Origin: Brachyspira hampsonii
GTDB taxonomy: Bacteria > Spirochaetota > Brachyspiria > Brachyspirales > Brachyspiraceae
Assembly: GCF_001746205.1 (NCBI RefSeq)
Contig: NZ_MDCO01000015.1
Coordinates: forward strand, 1-53,621
Direction: 5' to 3'
DNA: 53,621 nt
The notes beneath the pieces are model-generated. The model was given only the letters and a program-made list of their open reading frames with translations, had not been told where the DNA came from and searched no databases. How positions within the stretch are numbered: the stretch's first letter is position 1; each line of letters begins with the position of its first letter. Positions 17,786 to 26,662 of the stretch are shown in pieces. A program made the translations under genes and the position numbers.

Positions 17786-18559
17786 TCATTTATGAAATAT
17801 TTTATTTAGAAAATCTTTGATTCTTTCATTACTCTGATTATTAAAGAAATTAGAAGAAGTATCCATAGCTATAATTTTTCCGCCGTCCATAAAAGCAATA
17901 TTTGTAGAAAGTTCTCTTACAAAACTTATTTCATGGCTTACAACAATCATAGTCATTTTCTCTTTAGCAAGCTCTTTTAATACTGATAAAACCTCTCCTA
18001 TAAGCTCCGGATCTAAAGCTGATGTAGGCTCATCGCAAAGAAGTATCTCCGGTTTCATAGCCAATGCCCTTGCAATTGCAACTCTCTGTTTCTGTCCGCC
18101 GGATAATTCATTCGGATAACTGTCTTTTTTATGTTTAAGTCCGACACTATCTAAAAGTTTTAATGCCTCTTCAATTGCTTCATATTTATTCTGCTTCTTT
18201 ACTATTATAGGAGCTTCTATTATATTTTCTAATGCCGTTTTATGTGGAAATAAATTAAAATGCTGAAATATCATTCCTATTTTTTCCTTACGCTTCATAA
18301 AATCTGCATGTGTAATATTTAAAGCCTTCTCCCCTTCTCTCTTACAAAATAAAACTTCATTGTCTACATAAACTTCTCCGTAATCCGGCTCTTCTATCTG
18401 TATAATATTTCTTAATAGCGAACTCTTTCCAGCTCCTGAAGGTCCTATGATAGAAAGTATATCTCCTTTATTAACTGTAAAGGATACTCCGTTTATAGCT
18501 GGAGTGTCTTTATAATGCTTTTTTATATTTACAACTTTCAAATTAGTTTCTGATGACAT
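17786..18559 (-). CDS. Amino-acid ABC transporter ATP-binding protein
   Basis: About 257 residues, a GlnQ/HisP-type ATPase energising amino-acid uptake. It has Walker A (GPSGAGKSSL), Q-loop (IFQHFNLFPH), signature (LSGGQKQRVAIARAL), Walker B (ILLCDEPTSALDPE) and the switch His (VVSHE). The ATG at 18559 has GGAGAAG upstream; the more upstream start at 18586 would overlap the permease further and lacks a site. Its start overlaps the permease stop by 17 bases, so translation is coupled. Confidence 0.93.
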   Translation of the reverse strand: MSSETNLKVVNIKKHYKDTPAINGVSFTVNKGDILSIIGPSGAGKSSLLRNIIQIEEPDYGEVYVDNEVLFCKREGEKALNITHADFMKRKEKIGMIFQHFNLFPHKTALENIIEAPIIVKKQNKYEAIEEALKLLDSVGLKHKKDSYPNELSGGQKQRVAIARALAMKPEILLCDEPTSALDPELIGEVLSVLKELAKEKMTMIVVSHEISFVRELSTNIAFMDGGKIIAMDTSSNFFNNQSNERIKDFLNKIFHK

Positions 18560-19205
18560 ATTTCTTCTCCAATCGTCTGAATACAAGAACCAAAATAGAA
18601 GTAAAAATCAAATATATAATAGCTGCTATCAAAAACGGAAGCAATTTATAATCTCTAGTAAGTATTTGTCTTGCATGAAGCATTAAATCACCTATACCTA
18701 AAACTATAACTAAAGAAGTATCTTTTATTAAATTAATAGCTTCATTAGAAAGCGGAGGAAGCACTCTTCTCACAGCCTGCGGAAGTATTATTCTAGTCAT
18801 AATCTGTCTGTAGCTTAGATTAAGTGCAAAACCTGCCTCATACTGACCTTTCTCTATACTTTCAATACCAGCTCTGAATATCTCCATCATATAAGCAGAA
18901 TAATTAAGTATAAAAGTTACCGCGGCAGATGTAAAAGCGGGAAAAGCTATCATATTATTGGTCATAAGAGGAAGTCCGTAATAAAAGAATATAAGCTGAA
19001 GTATTAAAGGAGTTCCTCTGAATATCCAAGCATATATATCAAAAATATACCTTAAAAACTTTGGAGCACTAAACTGCAATGCGGCAAAAAGCATAGATAA
19101 GGGAATAGAAATTACTGCAGTTATAAAGTAAAGACATAAAGTAATGTATGTTCCCTTTAATAGGTACAAAGTAGTAGATATTACATAATCCATAAATAAA
19201 GCCAA
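18543..19205 (-). CDS. Amino-acid ABC transporter permease
   Basis: 220 residues with five membrane segments, a HisM/GlnP-type permease. The EAA loop that contacts the ATPase is visible as EAGFALNLSYRQIMTRIILPQA, and RGTPLILQLIFFYYGLP marks the family. It lies at the head of the three-gene transporter set (permease, ATPase, binding protein) on the minus strand. Confidence 0.92.
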   Translation of the reverse strand: MALFMDYVISTTLYLLKGTYITLCLYFITAVISIPLSMLFAALQFSAPKFLRYIFDIYAWIFRGTPLILQLIFFYYGLPLMTNNMIAFPAFTSAAVTFILNYSAYMMEIFRAGIESIEKGQYEAGFALNLSYRQIMTRIILPQAVRRVLPPLSNEAINLIKDTSLVIVLGIGDLMLHARQILTRDYKLLPFLIAAIIYLIFTSILVLVFRRLEKKYVIRN

Positions 19206-19375
19206 TAAATAATATAAAAGTTAATTGAAATACCATTATAATACTATTTGTAAAAATATCAATAATAAAAGATAATTCAGAATATATATATTTTATTATT
19301 TAAATATTAAAACATTTATTTATTCATATTATTGTATATAATGTTAATCAAAAATGAATAATTAGGAGTTTTATA

Positions 19376-20125
19376 ATGGCAAATAAAGTTTGTATAATAA
19401 CAGGAGCATCAAATGGAATAGGAAAAGAAACTGCATTATTATTTGCAAAAAACAACTGCGATATAGCATTTATTGATAAAGACAATGAAAACGGATTAAA
19501 GCTATATAAACAAATAAAAGATATTGGCAGAGAATGCTTATTTATAAATGACAACATTGATAATGAAAAATCTATAAAATCATTTACAGACAAAGTAATA
19601 GAAAAATTTGGGAATATAGATTATTTAATAAACAATGCCTGCTATTCAAATAAAGGACTTTTAAGTAACTGCAGTTATGATGACTTTTTAGAGATTTTTA
19701 AAATTGGTGCTGCTGCTCCTTATGAAATAACAAAAAATTTAATGAATAATTTTAATGATAATGCCTGCATAATAAATATTGCTTCTACAAGGGCTTTTAT
19801 GTCGCAGAAAGACAGTGAAAGTTATAGTGCTGCTAAAGGTGCTATTATAGCTTTAACTCATGCTATGGCGATAAGTTTATCACATAAAGTGAGAGTTAAT
19901 TCTATTAGTCCGGGTTGGATTAATACTATTGATGATGCCTCATTCAGCAAGGAAGATATACTTCAGCATCCTAGCGCCAAAGTAGGAAAAACTTCTGATA
20001 TAGCTAGTACTGCTTGGTTTCTTTGTAATAATGACTTTATAAATGGAGAAAATATTATTGTAGACGGCGGTATGACAAAACTCATGATATATCATAATGA
20101 TGAGGGATGGAAATTAGAAATTTAA
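19376..20125 (+). CDS. Short-chain dehydrogenase/reductase (SDR)
   Basis: 249 residues, classical SDR size. The N-terminal TGASNGIGKETA is the cofactor-binding glycine motif, NNACYS replaces the usual NNAG, and the active site is Ser in NIASTRA with YSAAKGAI (Y-x-x-x-K). DKD after the second strand suggests NAD(H) preference. TAGGAG precedes the ATG. Substrate unknown. It is a stand-alone gene followed by a repeat-rich gap. Confidence 0.92.
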   Translation: MANKVCIITGASNGIGKETALLFAKNNCDIAFIDKDNENGLKLYKQIKDIGRECLFINDNIDNEKSIKSFTDKVIEKFGNIDYLINNACYSNKGLLSNCSYDDFLEIFKIGAAAPYEITKNLMNNFNDNACIINIASTRAFMSQKDSESYSAAKGAIIALTHAMAISLSHKVRVNSISPGWINTIDDASFSKEDILQHPSAKVGKTSDIASTAWFLCNNDFINGENIIVDGGMTKLMIYHNDEGWKLEI

Positions 20126-20128
20126 TTA

Positions 20129-20209
20129 AACGAACGGTTAATAAAATTTCATATATAAATAACATGTTATTATTAATTAACCTATATATAATTTCATTTT
20201 TCGTGCGGT
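20129..20209. repeat. Degenerate terminal-inverted-repeat element (copy B)
   Basis: The left arm is AACGAACGGTT and the right arm contains CGTGCGGT, 81 bp overall. The length and ends match copies A and C with a few changes, so it looks like an older copy. It starts directly after the SDR stop. Confidence 0.4.
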
Positions 20210-20466
20210 GTATGCACTCTAAATTTAAAAAACTCTTGGGTGGGCATCTAAAATTACAGAAAAAATTTTTAAAATAATATATAACAAAAATGACAGATAA
20301 ATTCAAAAAGCCTATAGGGTGGGAATCAAAACAGACAAAAAATCTATTTACATACCACGCCCTTTATTCTTTGATGCCTATTTTTTAATTCTAATTTTAA
20401 TAAACTTCATAACTTACTTTGAAAAAGCATACCCGCCCAAATTTTTTTTAGCTTATTGTGTTTCCT

Positions 20467-20550
20467 AACGCACGCAGAACTAAATAAAAAATACAGAATT
20501 GTTTTAAATTAAAATTTTTATTAATAAAAAAATTTAGTACACCGTGCGTT
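20467..20550. repeat. 84-bp terminal-inverted-repeat element (copy C)
   Basis: AACGCACG (20467-20474) and CGTGCGTT (20543-20550) are exact inverted arms around an AT-rich core. The right end is ACCGTGCGTTAAAT, identical to the right end of copy A. A lone right-end match, ACCGTGCGTT, also occurs at 23622-23631. Confidence 0.6.
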
Positions 20551-20567
20551 AAATTAAATTAAAAAAT

Positions 20568-21956
20568 CTATTTTAAATAATTAGATAATATAAGATAAGC
20601 TCCGTATTCAAATCTTTCATCAGAGTTTTCAAATTTTATTTCTATATCTGTTGTGTCATTATTAGCCGAACTATAATAAATATCTGATACTTTTATATAT
20701 AGAGAGGCTTCATTATATGAGTCATACAAAAAATAAGAATTAATAAATCCTCCGTCTCCGTCTTCTTTTTCCATACCCAATTTTAATGCAGTATTTTTTA
20801 TAGTTCCTACAGTTACAGTTCTCGGTATTTTTGATATTAATTCTTCTTCGCTATCCAATGATAATTGATTAAAAGGCTGAACTATATCATAATCTGCAAG
20901 CTGATTTTTCCATTTTTCTATTAATTCTTTATTAACTTCTATAGGACTCAATAAAGTTATTAAAGTATTATCTTCTATCTTCATTTCTTCATCATCAGCA
21001 TTATTAAATGAACCGTCCTCCATATATCTAAAAGTGCTTAATAAATTATTATCTTTATCATATACTCCCCAAATAAGCTTAACAGCAAATGCTCTCATAA
21101 AAGGATTATCAAAAAATATTTCTTTCCACTCATTTAATGCCCATTTTCTGCCGTCCATTAATACTAACTGCAAACGCTCAGTCTGAGTCTTAAGCATTTT
21201 ATTTATTTCACTTTTTAATTTTGTTAATTCTTTTTTAGGAGTTTGAGGAAAATCTTTCGGTAATGTTTTGTATTCTTTGTTTTTTATTTCATCGAATATT
21301 GATATACTAAAATCAGGCTTCAATGTTATTTTAAATTTTTTATTATTACTTTCTATTATTCTTATTCCATCTCTATTAAAATCGAAATCCGGTATAATCT
21401 TATCAGCAAAAGCCTCCTTACTCATTCCAAGCCTTATAGTAATATCAGTTAAAATTCCAGAACATGTATTTCTTATGCTGTGCTGTTTGAATTTTCTTGA
21501 AGCCTCATAAACTAGTCCAAGTCCTTTTTTTGATGCACTTAATGCAATAGCCTCAAACATAAAACATGCTAATTTGAATCTGTTTCCTGCTATTTCTTTT
21601 GCTCTTTTATAAACTCTATCCAACTGTGCATTTCCAGAAAATATGCAGTATGGATATAGTATTCCTTTAGTCTTATTATCTTCATTCCATATATTGTATA
21701 TGTTATCAAGTGCCTGTGTAAAGCTTTCATTGTCTAAAGAATATCCTACTAAATCGGCATTTCTTATTCTATATGATTCTTTTATATCCAAGTATTCTCC
21801 TAAAATATATCTTATTACCTTACTTGGAACTTTACTGCTTTTATCTTTTATAAGTATATTAGATATTATAGAATCATCTATAAATGAAGTAGTTTTATCA
21901 AATTTTTTATTATAATTTTTTTCTGCTATGTTATTAATCTCTTCTAATGAAAGCAT
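20568..21956 (-). CDS. DUF4132-domain protein
   Basis: 462 residues resembling the C-terminal DUF4132 region of large WGR-associated proteins: MDGRKWALNEWKEIFFDNPF, then IWGVYD, STFRYMEDGSF, LSPIEVNKELIEKWKNQL and QPFNQLSL. The N-terminal part is helical. It is cytoplasmic with no transmembrane segment. Brachyspira genomes encode families of these. The function is unknown; WGR/DUF4132 proteins are associated in some genomes with MolR-like regulators. A paralogue tail is present at 30844-31005. Confidence 0.75.
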   Translation of the reverse strand: MLSLEEINNIAEKNYNKKFDKTTSFIDDSIISNILIKDKSSKVPSKVIRYILGEYLDIKESYRIRNADLVGYSLDNESFTQALDNIYNIWNEDNKTKGILYPYCIFSGNAQLDRVYKRAKEIAGNRFKLACFMFEAIALSASKKGLGLVYEASRKFKQHSIRNTCSGILTDITIRLGMSKEAFADKIIPDFDFNRDGIRIIESNNKKFKITLKPDFSISIFDEIKNKEYKTLPKDFPQTPKKELTKLKSEINKMLKTQTERLQLVLMDGRKWALNEWKEIFFDNPFMRAFAVKLIWGVYDKDNNLLSTFRYMEDGSFNNADDEEMKIEDNTLITLLSPIEVNKELIEKWKNQLADYDIVQPFNQLSLDSEEELISKIPRTVTVGTIKNTALKLGMEKEDGDGGFINSYFLYDSYNEASLYIKVSDIYYSSANNDTTDIEIKFENSDERFEYGAYLILSNYLK

Positions 21957-22010
21957 TATAATTAACCTTTAAAATATTTTCATACAAAATATATTATTTA
22001 TAAAATAAAA

Positions 22011-23015
22011 TCAATAATCAAATGTTAATCTCTTATCCTCTTTAAATTTTTTTCTTGAAGGATTTCCTTCTGCCATATATACTTTTTTATTTTTGATTGA
22101 GTATATAGAAGACCAAACAGTATCAAAATTGAGTTTTCTATCATATTGACATAAAAATCCATACTCTCCTGAAATAAGTTTTTTGGCAAAATTTAAATCA
22201 TAATCATAATTTTTGAATGCATTTTCCATAGTGATATATCTTTCATTAGAATAAATATCATCTTCAATATTAGTATTATATTCTTTCATAGACTTGCTTA
22301 CAAAATGATTTGATATAAACACATAATCATTTTTTATTATTGCTAGTTTTTCAGAGTTACATTCTATTAATGCAATACTTCCATTTCTATCTGCCAATAT
22401 TATATTTTGTGCAGATGAAATTGGAATATTTTTTAAAAACTCTAAAGCCTCATCAACAGTACAGCATTTCTCTAAAATATACCTTATTATCATTCCTGCA
22501 TTAAATCCGTAATCTATTTTCGTAGGATACACAAAAGTTAATGCAGCTGCAAGTCCTTTTTCATTTATGCCGTCTTCAATTTCTATAAATGCCGTAGTAT
22601 TACCAATAAATGAATAAGAACTATTTAATTTATAATACATACTGTCGCAATAATTTTTTATATCTTTTAAAAAATCACTATTTTTGACAAGTATTATATC
22701 TTCATCAGTTTTGAAAGCAAAAGACGAACATTTATTATCAAAAGTAAATGCATATATTGTAAATAAAAATTCGCATATATTTTTATAATTGATTTTTATA
22801 TTATTATTTGTATTTAGTCCGTCGGATATTCCTTTTATTTCTTCTATTATTTCAGGAAAAAATTGATTGTATATTGGCATGCATTTATTAGCAAAATATT
22901 TTCTATCATTTGATATTTGAATTTTTTCTAATGGGTTAATATTATTTTTAGAAAGCAATTTACCATATTTAAATCCCGCTTCATAATGACTTCCTTTAAA
23001 TCTTGAATGATACAT
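22011..23015 (-). CDS. C45-type amide hydrolase (acyl-CoA:6-APA acyltransferase-like)
   Basis: 334 residues of the N-terminal-nucleophile C45 family. The expected nucleophile Cys is in KCSSFAFKTDEDIILVKNSDF (about residues 97-117), followed by NEKGLAAALTFVYP, where the family has its conserved N-E-x-G-L, and ILADRNGSIALIECN. Related bacterial proteins hydrolyse linear amides or act as bile-salt-hydrolase-like enzymes. The N-terminal MYHSRFKGSHYEAGFKYGK pattern is also typical. The residues before the Cys would be removed by self-processing. Substrate unknown; in a gut organism a role on host or dietary amides is a guess. Confidence 0.85.
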   Translation of the reverse strand: MYHSRFKGSHYEAGFKYGKLLSKNNINPLEKIQISNDRKYFANKCMPIYNQFFPEIIEEIKGISDGLNTNNNIKINYKNICEFLFTIYAFTFDNKCSSFAFKTDEDIILVKNSDFLKDIKNYCDSMYYKLNSSYSFIGNTTAFIEIEDGINEKGLAAALTFVYPTKIDYGFNAGMIIRYILEKCCTVDEALEFLKNIPISSAQNIILADRNGSIALIECNSEKLAIIKNDYVFISNHFVSKSMKEYNTNIEDDIYSNERYITMENAFKNYDYDLNFAKKLISGEYGFLCQYDRKLNFDTVWSSIYSIKNKKVYMAEGNPSRKKFKEDKRLTFDY

Positions 23016-23120
23016 TTTATATCTCCATATGATTATAATATTTATACAAAGACTAGCATAATAAAAATTTTAAGTAAATATGAATAAAAATTTTTTTAAG
23101 TATTAAAAAATATAGTAAAA

Positions 23121-23136
23121 GGGGCGGGTGGGCGGG
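23121..23136 (+). other. Perfect short-loop G-quadruplex motif
   Basis: Four G-runs of at least three separated by single bases (GGGGCGGGTGGGCGGG) lie in a region of under 25% GC, 106 bases upstream of the C45 hydrolase start. The G-rich strand is the template strand for that gene. Folding is predicted from sequence only. Confidence 0.7.
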
Positions 23137-23186
23137 CAGAATAAAACTATAAAAATATATCGATGCATTTTTATTTAAACAAAAAA

Positions 23187-23213
23187 AGAGGAAGCTCTTT
23201 TTAAGCTCCCTCT
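23187..23213 (-). terminator. Terminator of the PepSY-like fragment
   Basis: AGAGGAAGCT (23187-23196) pairs with AGCTCCCTCT (23204-23213) with one mismatch. On the minus strand a run of seven T follows. It lies downstream of the truncated PepSY-like gene, so the fragment kept its own terminator. Confidence 0.65.
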
Positions 23214-23284
23214 CTCTATTTGTATTTTTCAATAAATAATTAGTATCTTCCTATAAATAAATATTTGTATTTAATCAGTATTTA

Positions 23285-23408
23285 TCAGTCATCGAATTTC
23301 TGTCCCATTAACTGTCCGTTAGCAGAGATAAATAATTCCATAAAGTTATTTAATTTAACTTTATAATTACCCCATTCTTTTTCTACTTCAAGTGCTTTTG
23401 CTGATGAA
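23285..23408 (-). pseudogene. C-terminal fragment of a PepSY-like secreted protein
   Basis: The minus strand encodes EKEWGNYKVKLNNFMELF, then a short stretch ending GQKFDD and stop. It is closely similar to the end of the intact gene at 40126-40554 (EKEWGNYKLKLNNMMELM...RQKFDD). There is no start, signal peptide or first two-thirds. The reading frame runs into plus-strand sequence of another gene near 23408. So a paralogue tail with its terminator remains here, through deletion or a misjoin. Confidence 0.8.
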
Positions 23409-23579
23409 ATGAGTACGGTACTAAACTTAAATGCTAATCAAATAAAGTATTTAAGTGATAATTACGGCTACGCATTAGAAGGAATAACAACTGACAGATT
23501 TTCTGAATTAGTAAAAGAAATAGAAAACAGTATATCCGCTTATGAAAGAGGCGTTGAGGTTGCTGAGGACAATATATGA
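23409..23579 (+). pseudogene. Fragment of an unidentified, probably phage, protein
   Basis: 56 codons reading MSTVLNLNANQIKYLSDNYG...AYERGVEVAEDNI. The frame is also open upstream across the join with the PepSY-like fragment, so the ATG may be internal and this may be the C-terminal end of a longer helical protein. There is no ribosome site before the ATG. Its composition is protein-like, with a regular helical pattern. The original gene is unknown. Confidence 0.4.
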
Positions 23580-23621
23580 TAATTCAAAATCATAATTTAA
23601 ACTATAAATAAAAGCCTGTTT

Positions 23622-23631
23622 ACCGTGCGTT
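23622..23631. repeat. Half-site of the terminal-inverted-repeat element
   Basis: ACCGTGCGTT is identical to the right ends of copies A and C. No left arm is present about 75 bases away, where the unidentified ORF fragment lies, so the copy was truncated at this join. Confidence 0.4.
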
Positions 23632-23692
23632 GTAAAAGATTATGATAAACTATAATATGACAATATATTTTTTTACAAAAATATTAAATAAA

Positions 23693-25537
23693 TTACTTAT
23701 TTAATTTAAAAAATTGCATAGCCTCTTCTAATTCCTTAGCTTCATTTAACAAAGAAGCAGCCGCTGAAGCAGATTGTTCTACCAATCCGGCATTCTGCTG
23801 TGTTACGCTATCCATTTGAGAAACTGCTATATTTACCTGATCAACTCCTGACTGCTGCTCTATAGCTGTTTCACTGATATCTCGCATTATATTAGAAGTT
23901 TCTTCTATTTTTTTCTCCAAATCTTCAAATATTTTCTCTGACTCTTTTGCTTTCTCTACAGATTTACTAATTTTATCATATATAACATTAATCAAAGAAG
24001 TAATATCCTTAGCTGAAGACTGAGAATTCTGTGCTAAATTCCTAACTTCGCTCGCTACAACAGCAAATCCCTTACCCTGTTCTCCGGCACGGGCAGCTTC
24101 AACAGCAGCATTAAGTGCCAATATATTAGTTTGAAAAGCAATATCTTCTATGACCTTTGTTATATTTTTTATTTTTTCACTATCCTCATTAACCTCTTCT
24201 ATACTTTTAGTTGTTTCTAAAATTATGGATCCGGCATTTCTAATCGAATTCATAGATTCCTTCATCATATTATTGCCTTCTATAGAATGCGAAGTAGAAG
24301 ACTTAATTGTAGAAGCCATCTCCTCCATAGAAGAAGCAGTTTCTTCTAGACTTGCCGCCTGAGCTTCTGTTCTTTTTGATAAATCAGAATTACCATTTGC
24401 TAATTCCTGAGCTGCTGTAGTTATTTTGATAGAGGAATCATTAACTTGAGATATTATCTCTGTAAGTTTTTTACGCATTCCGCTGAAAGATTCAAATAAT
24501 ATTCCAAGCTCATCTTTTCTTTTATGCTCATTGGAAACATAAGTTAAATTTCCTATCTCTATTTCCTTTGCCTCTCTTATAATGCTGTTTATATGACTCA
24601 TTATTCTTTTTATAAAAAGATAAACAAATATAGATAATAATGCAACAGCAATTAAACCTACCAATGAACTTATTAAAATCAATTCCCTATTTGTAGAATA
24701 TATCTCACTATCGAACATAGTCATAGCTATTATCCAATTCATAGATTTCATTTTGCTATAAGAACCTGTTCTTTTTTGATCCATATATATGTACGATAAA
24801 GTACCCTTAGTTAAATTATTATCAAATACTGTTTTGTAATCCTGAACAACACTAGAGCCTATTTGATCATATAGATTATCCATTATGTCAATTAAATTAG
24901 AATCTATAGTTAGTATTCTGCCTGTTTCTCCTAAAGTGATATCTGAAAAGTAATTATCATGTATAAGTTTCCAATCTATTACAACAAGTATCGCACCTAA
25001 TAAATTACCGTCTAAACTTTTTATAGCACCGCCCAAAACCAATGATTTATTTCCCGTATCTGCTGAATCTATTATTTCATCATCAAATGTATATTCAAAA
25101 TTTTTGCTTTCTAGTTCAGACCAGAAATTAGGTCTAGTATCAGAAATATTATTACCTATTGAACTTCCTAAAGCATCGGCTATAATATCACCATTTAAAT
25201 CTGCTACTGCTATATTTATAGAATATTCATTAGCCCCATTAAATAGTGCCAAAGCATTTAAGGCGTCAGCTTCTGTTTGTTCATTTCTATTTAAAAGCGA
25301 ATTCATAATAGCAGGAGCAACAGAATATGTCTTAGCTAAAGAAACTTGATCCACCAATATGGCATCAAATAATTTAGCATAAGACTGCACTGTATTAGCA
25401 AATCCTTCAAATCTGCTTCTGCTTATACCTTTATTAGCAAAAGTTACTGCTATACTTAATATAATAAATATTATTAATATAGACATAATTGATATTATAG
25501 CAGGAACCTTGAAAGATAAACTATGTATCTTCTTCAT
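23693..25537 (-). CDS. Methyl-accepting chemotaxis protein
   Basis: 614 residues from the ATG at 25537 (GGAG seven bases upstream; the in-frame TTG at 25543 lies inside the spacer). Layout: membrane segment about 12-32, a periplasmic dCache-like sensor (with [19 protein letters not shown] and [11 protein letters not shown]), a second membrane segment about 285-308, HAMP, then the signalling tip [20 protein letters not shown] with [15 protein letters not shown]. It links an unknown external ligand to CheA/CheW. There is no C-terminal CheR-binding pentapeptide. It is a single-gene unit. Confidence 0.93.
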   Translation of the reverse strand: MKKIHSLSFKVPAIISIMSILIIFIILSIAVTFANKGISRSRFEGFANTVQSYAKLFDAILVDQVSLAKTYSVAPAIMNSLLNRNEQTEADALNALALFNGANEYSINIAVADLNGDIIADALGSSIGNNISDTRPNFWSELESKNFEYTFDDEIIDSADTGNKSLVLGGAIKSLDGNLLGAILVVIDWKLIHDNYFSDITLGETGRILTIDSNLIDIMDNLYDQIGSSVVQDYKTVFDNNLTKGTLSYIYMDQKRTGSYSKMKSMNWIIAMTMFDSEIYSTNRELILISSLVGLIAVALLSIFVYLFIKRIMSHINSIIREAKEIEIGNLTYVSNEHKRKDELGILFESFSGMRKKLTEIISQVNDSSIKITTAAQELANGNSDLSKRTEAQAASLEETASSMEEMASTIKSSTSHSIEGNNMMKESMNSIRNAGSIILETTKSIEEVNEDSEKIKNITKVIEDIAFQTNILALNAAVEAARAGEQGKGFAVVASEVRNLAQNSQSSAKDITSLINVIYDKISKSVEKAKESEKIFEDLEKKIEETSNIMRDISETAIEQQSGVDQVNIAVSQMDSVTQQNAGLVEQSASAAASLLNEAKELEEAMQFFKLNK

Positions 25538-25762
25538 ACACAAACTCCAATTTATATAAAATATAGAATAATGCTTTATATTTAATCGTTATTTTTTAGT
25601 AATTTTATACTTTTTTTCATAGTAAAAATATATTATTTTAAAAAAAAATATATAAAAATCGTATTTTTTTTACACTTTTTTTAAAAGTTTTATATATTAT
25701 TAATATAACAAAGTTGATTTGTATCTAATTTTATAAATTTTTTCTTCATAATTTACCTTAAT

Positions 25763-25786
25763 AGCGGATATATTTTTATATCCGCT
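25763..25786 (+). terminator. Orphan hairpin, terminator-like
   Basis: AGCGGATATA (25763-25772) pairs perfectly with TATATCCGCT (25777-25786) across TTTT, followed by TATTTATATA. The compact GC-containing stem stands out in AT-rich sequence. No gene ends nearby, so it could end a small RNA transcribed from about 25.6 kb or be a structural site. Confidence 0.4.
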
Positions 25787-25973
25787 TATTTATATATCAA
25801 AATAAAATATTACAGCTAAATAATAATCTGTATCATCAAATAAATTTTATATAAAAATAACAGTATGTTTCCTGATAGGTAAAAAATATATATTATATAT
25901 GAATAAAAATATGGCATCTATATATTTTTAACAGCATATTTTTAATTAGAGCGTAGTTTTATAATAAAAAATA

Positions 25974-26002
25974 TTGACAATGCCTCATTTATGTGCTAAT
26001 AT
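25974..26002 (+). promoter_or_regulatory. Sigma-70-type promoter of the restriction-modification operon
   Basis: TTGACA (25974-25979), a 17-base spacer and TAATAT (25997-26002) give a near-consensus promoter ending 24 bases before the half-size hsdS start. The ribosome site AAGGAGG begins at 26011. Confidence 0.8.
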
Positions 26003-26018
26003 TATAACATAAGGAGGC
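25982..26018. promoter_or_regulatory. Imperfect palindrome overlapping the -10 box and ribosome site (candidate operator)
   Basis: GCCTCATTTATG (25982-25993) is nearly the inverse of CATAAGGAGGC (26008-26018), with one extra base and one mismatch, centred just after the -10 box. A bound repressor would cover the promoter. The XRE protein encoded at 28207 in the same operon is an obvious candidate, by inference. The right arm contains the Shine-Dalgarno sequence. Confidence 0.5.
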
Positions 26019-26026
26019 GATAAATT

Positions 26027-26623
26027 ATGAAAAAACTCATATTAAAAGAGCTGGCAAATATAAGAGTAGGGGCATCTGTTTCAAGGGCTTCAGCAAAAAA
26101 ATATGAAAAAGGATATGAAGTTAATCTCATAAACTTAAAAGCATTCGATAATAAATCTGTTAAGTACACTCAAAATGAAAAAAATATTGATACAATACAA
26201 ATCAAACAAAAAAACATTGAATTAATACAAGCAAATGATATTATCATAAGACTTAGAGAACCATTCAATAGCCTAATAGTAGAAGATAATATTGATAATT
26301 GTATAATAAGTTCATTAATGGCATGCATCAGAATAAAAGAAGAATTTTATAATATATGTCTGCCTCATTTTCTTGCTATTTATCTAAATAATAAAAAAGT
26401 TCAGAAATTTTTAAAAAGAGAATCAAGAGGAACAGGGATAATATCAATAGGAACTTTTGATATAGCAAATATAGAAATAGAATTGCCTAGTATAGATAAA
26501 CAAAAAGAAATCATTGAAATAAATTCATTATTTGAAAGAGATATTTTTATTCATGGAAAACTTTTTGAATTAAAACAAGTATTTTATAAAGAAGCTATGA
26601 ATAAAATATTAAAAAACTGTTAA
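26027..26623 (+). CDS. hsdS: Half-size type I specificity subunit (single target-recognition domain)
   Basis: 198 residues with one HsdS target-recognition domain and one helical spacer; full HsdS is about 400 residues with two of each. Recognisable are the start (KELANIRVGASVSRASA), NDIIIRLREPF, and the closing GIISIGTFDIANIEIELPSIDKQKEIIEINSLFERD. It is the first gene behind a strong promoter, 39 bases before hsdM. Half-size S proteins can pair to form a functional DNA-binding unit, so a homodimer or a mixed pair with the second S protein is possible. Confidence 0.85.
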   Translation: MKKLILKELANIRVGASVSRASAKKYEKGYEVNLINLKAFDNKSVKYTQNEKNIDTIQIKQKNIELIQANDIIIRLREPFNSLIVEDNIDNCIISSLMACIRIKEEFYNICLPHFLAIYLNNKKVQKFLKRESRGTGIISIGTFDIANIEIELPSIDKQKEIIEINSLFERDIFIHGKLFELKQVFYKEAMNKILKNC

Positions 26624-26662
26624 TCATTTACTAAAATATATTTTTTAAAAGGAGAAATCAAG

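Larger units (their letters stand above)
20126..20567. other. Gene-free gap with two repeat elements and G/C-run motifs
   Basis: No credible ORF. The gap holds a degenerate element copy (20129-20209) and a good copy (20467-20550), plus isolated runs: TGGGTGGGC near 20238, TAGGGTGGGA near 20317, CCACGCCC near 20353 and ACCCGCCC at 20431-20438. The pattern is the same as in the gap at 5112-5522. Confidence 0.6.
25538..26026. other. Divergent intergenic region between the MCP and restriction-modification genes
   Basis: 489 bases without a credible ORF. It holds the MCP upstream region, a strong orphan hairpin (25763-25786) and, at its right end, the promoter and palindrome of the restriction-modification operon. 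The rest is AT-rich with no other feature I can support. Confidence 0.6.
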
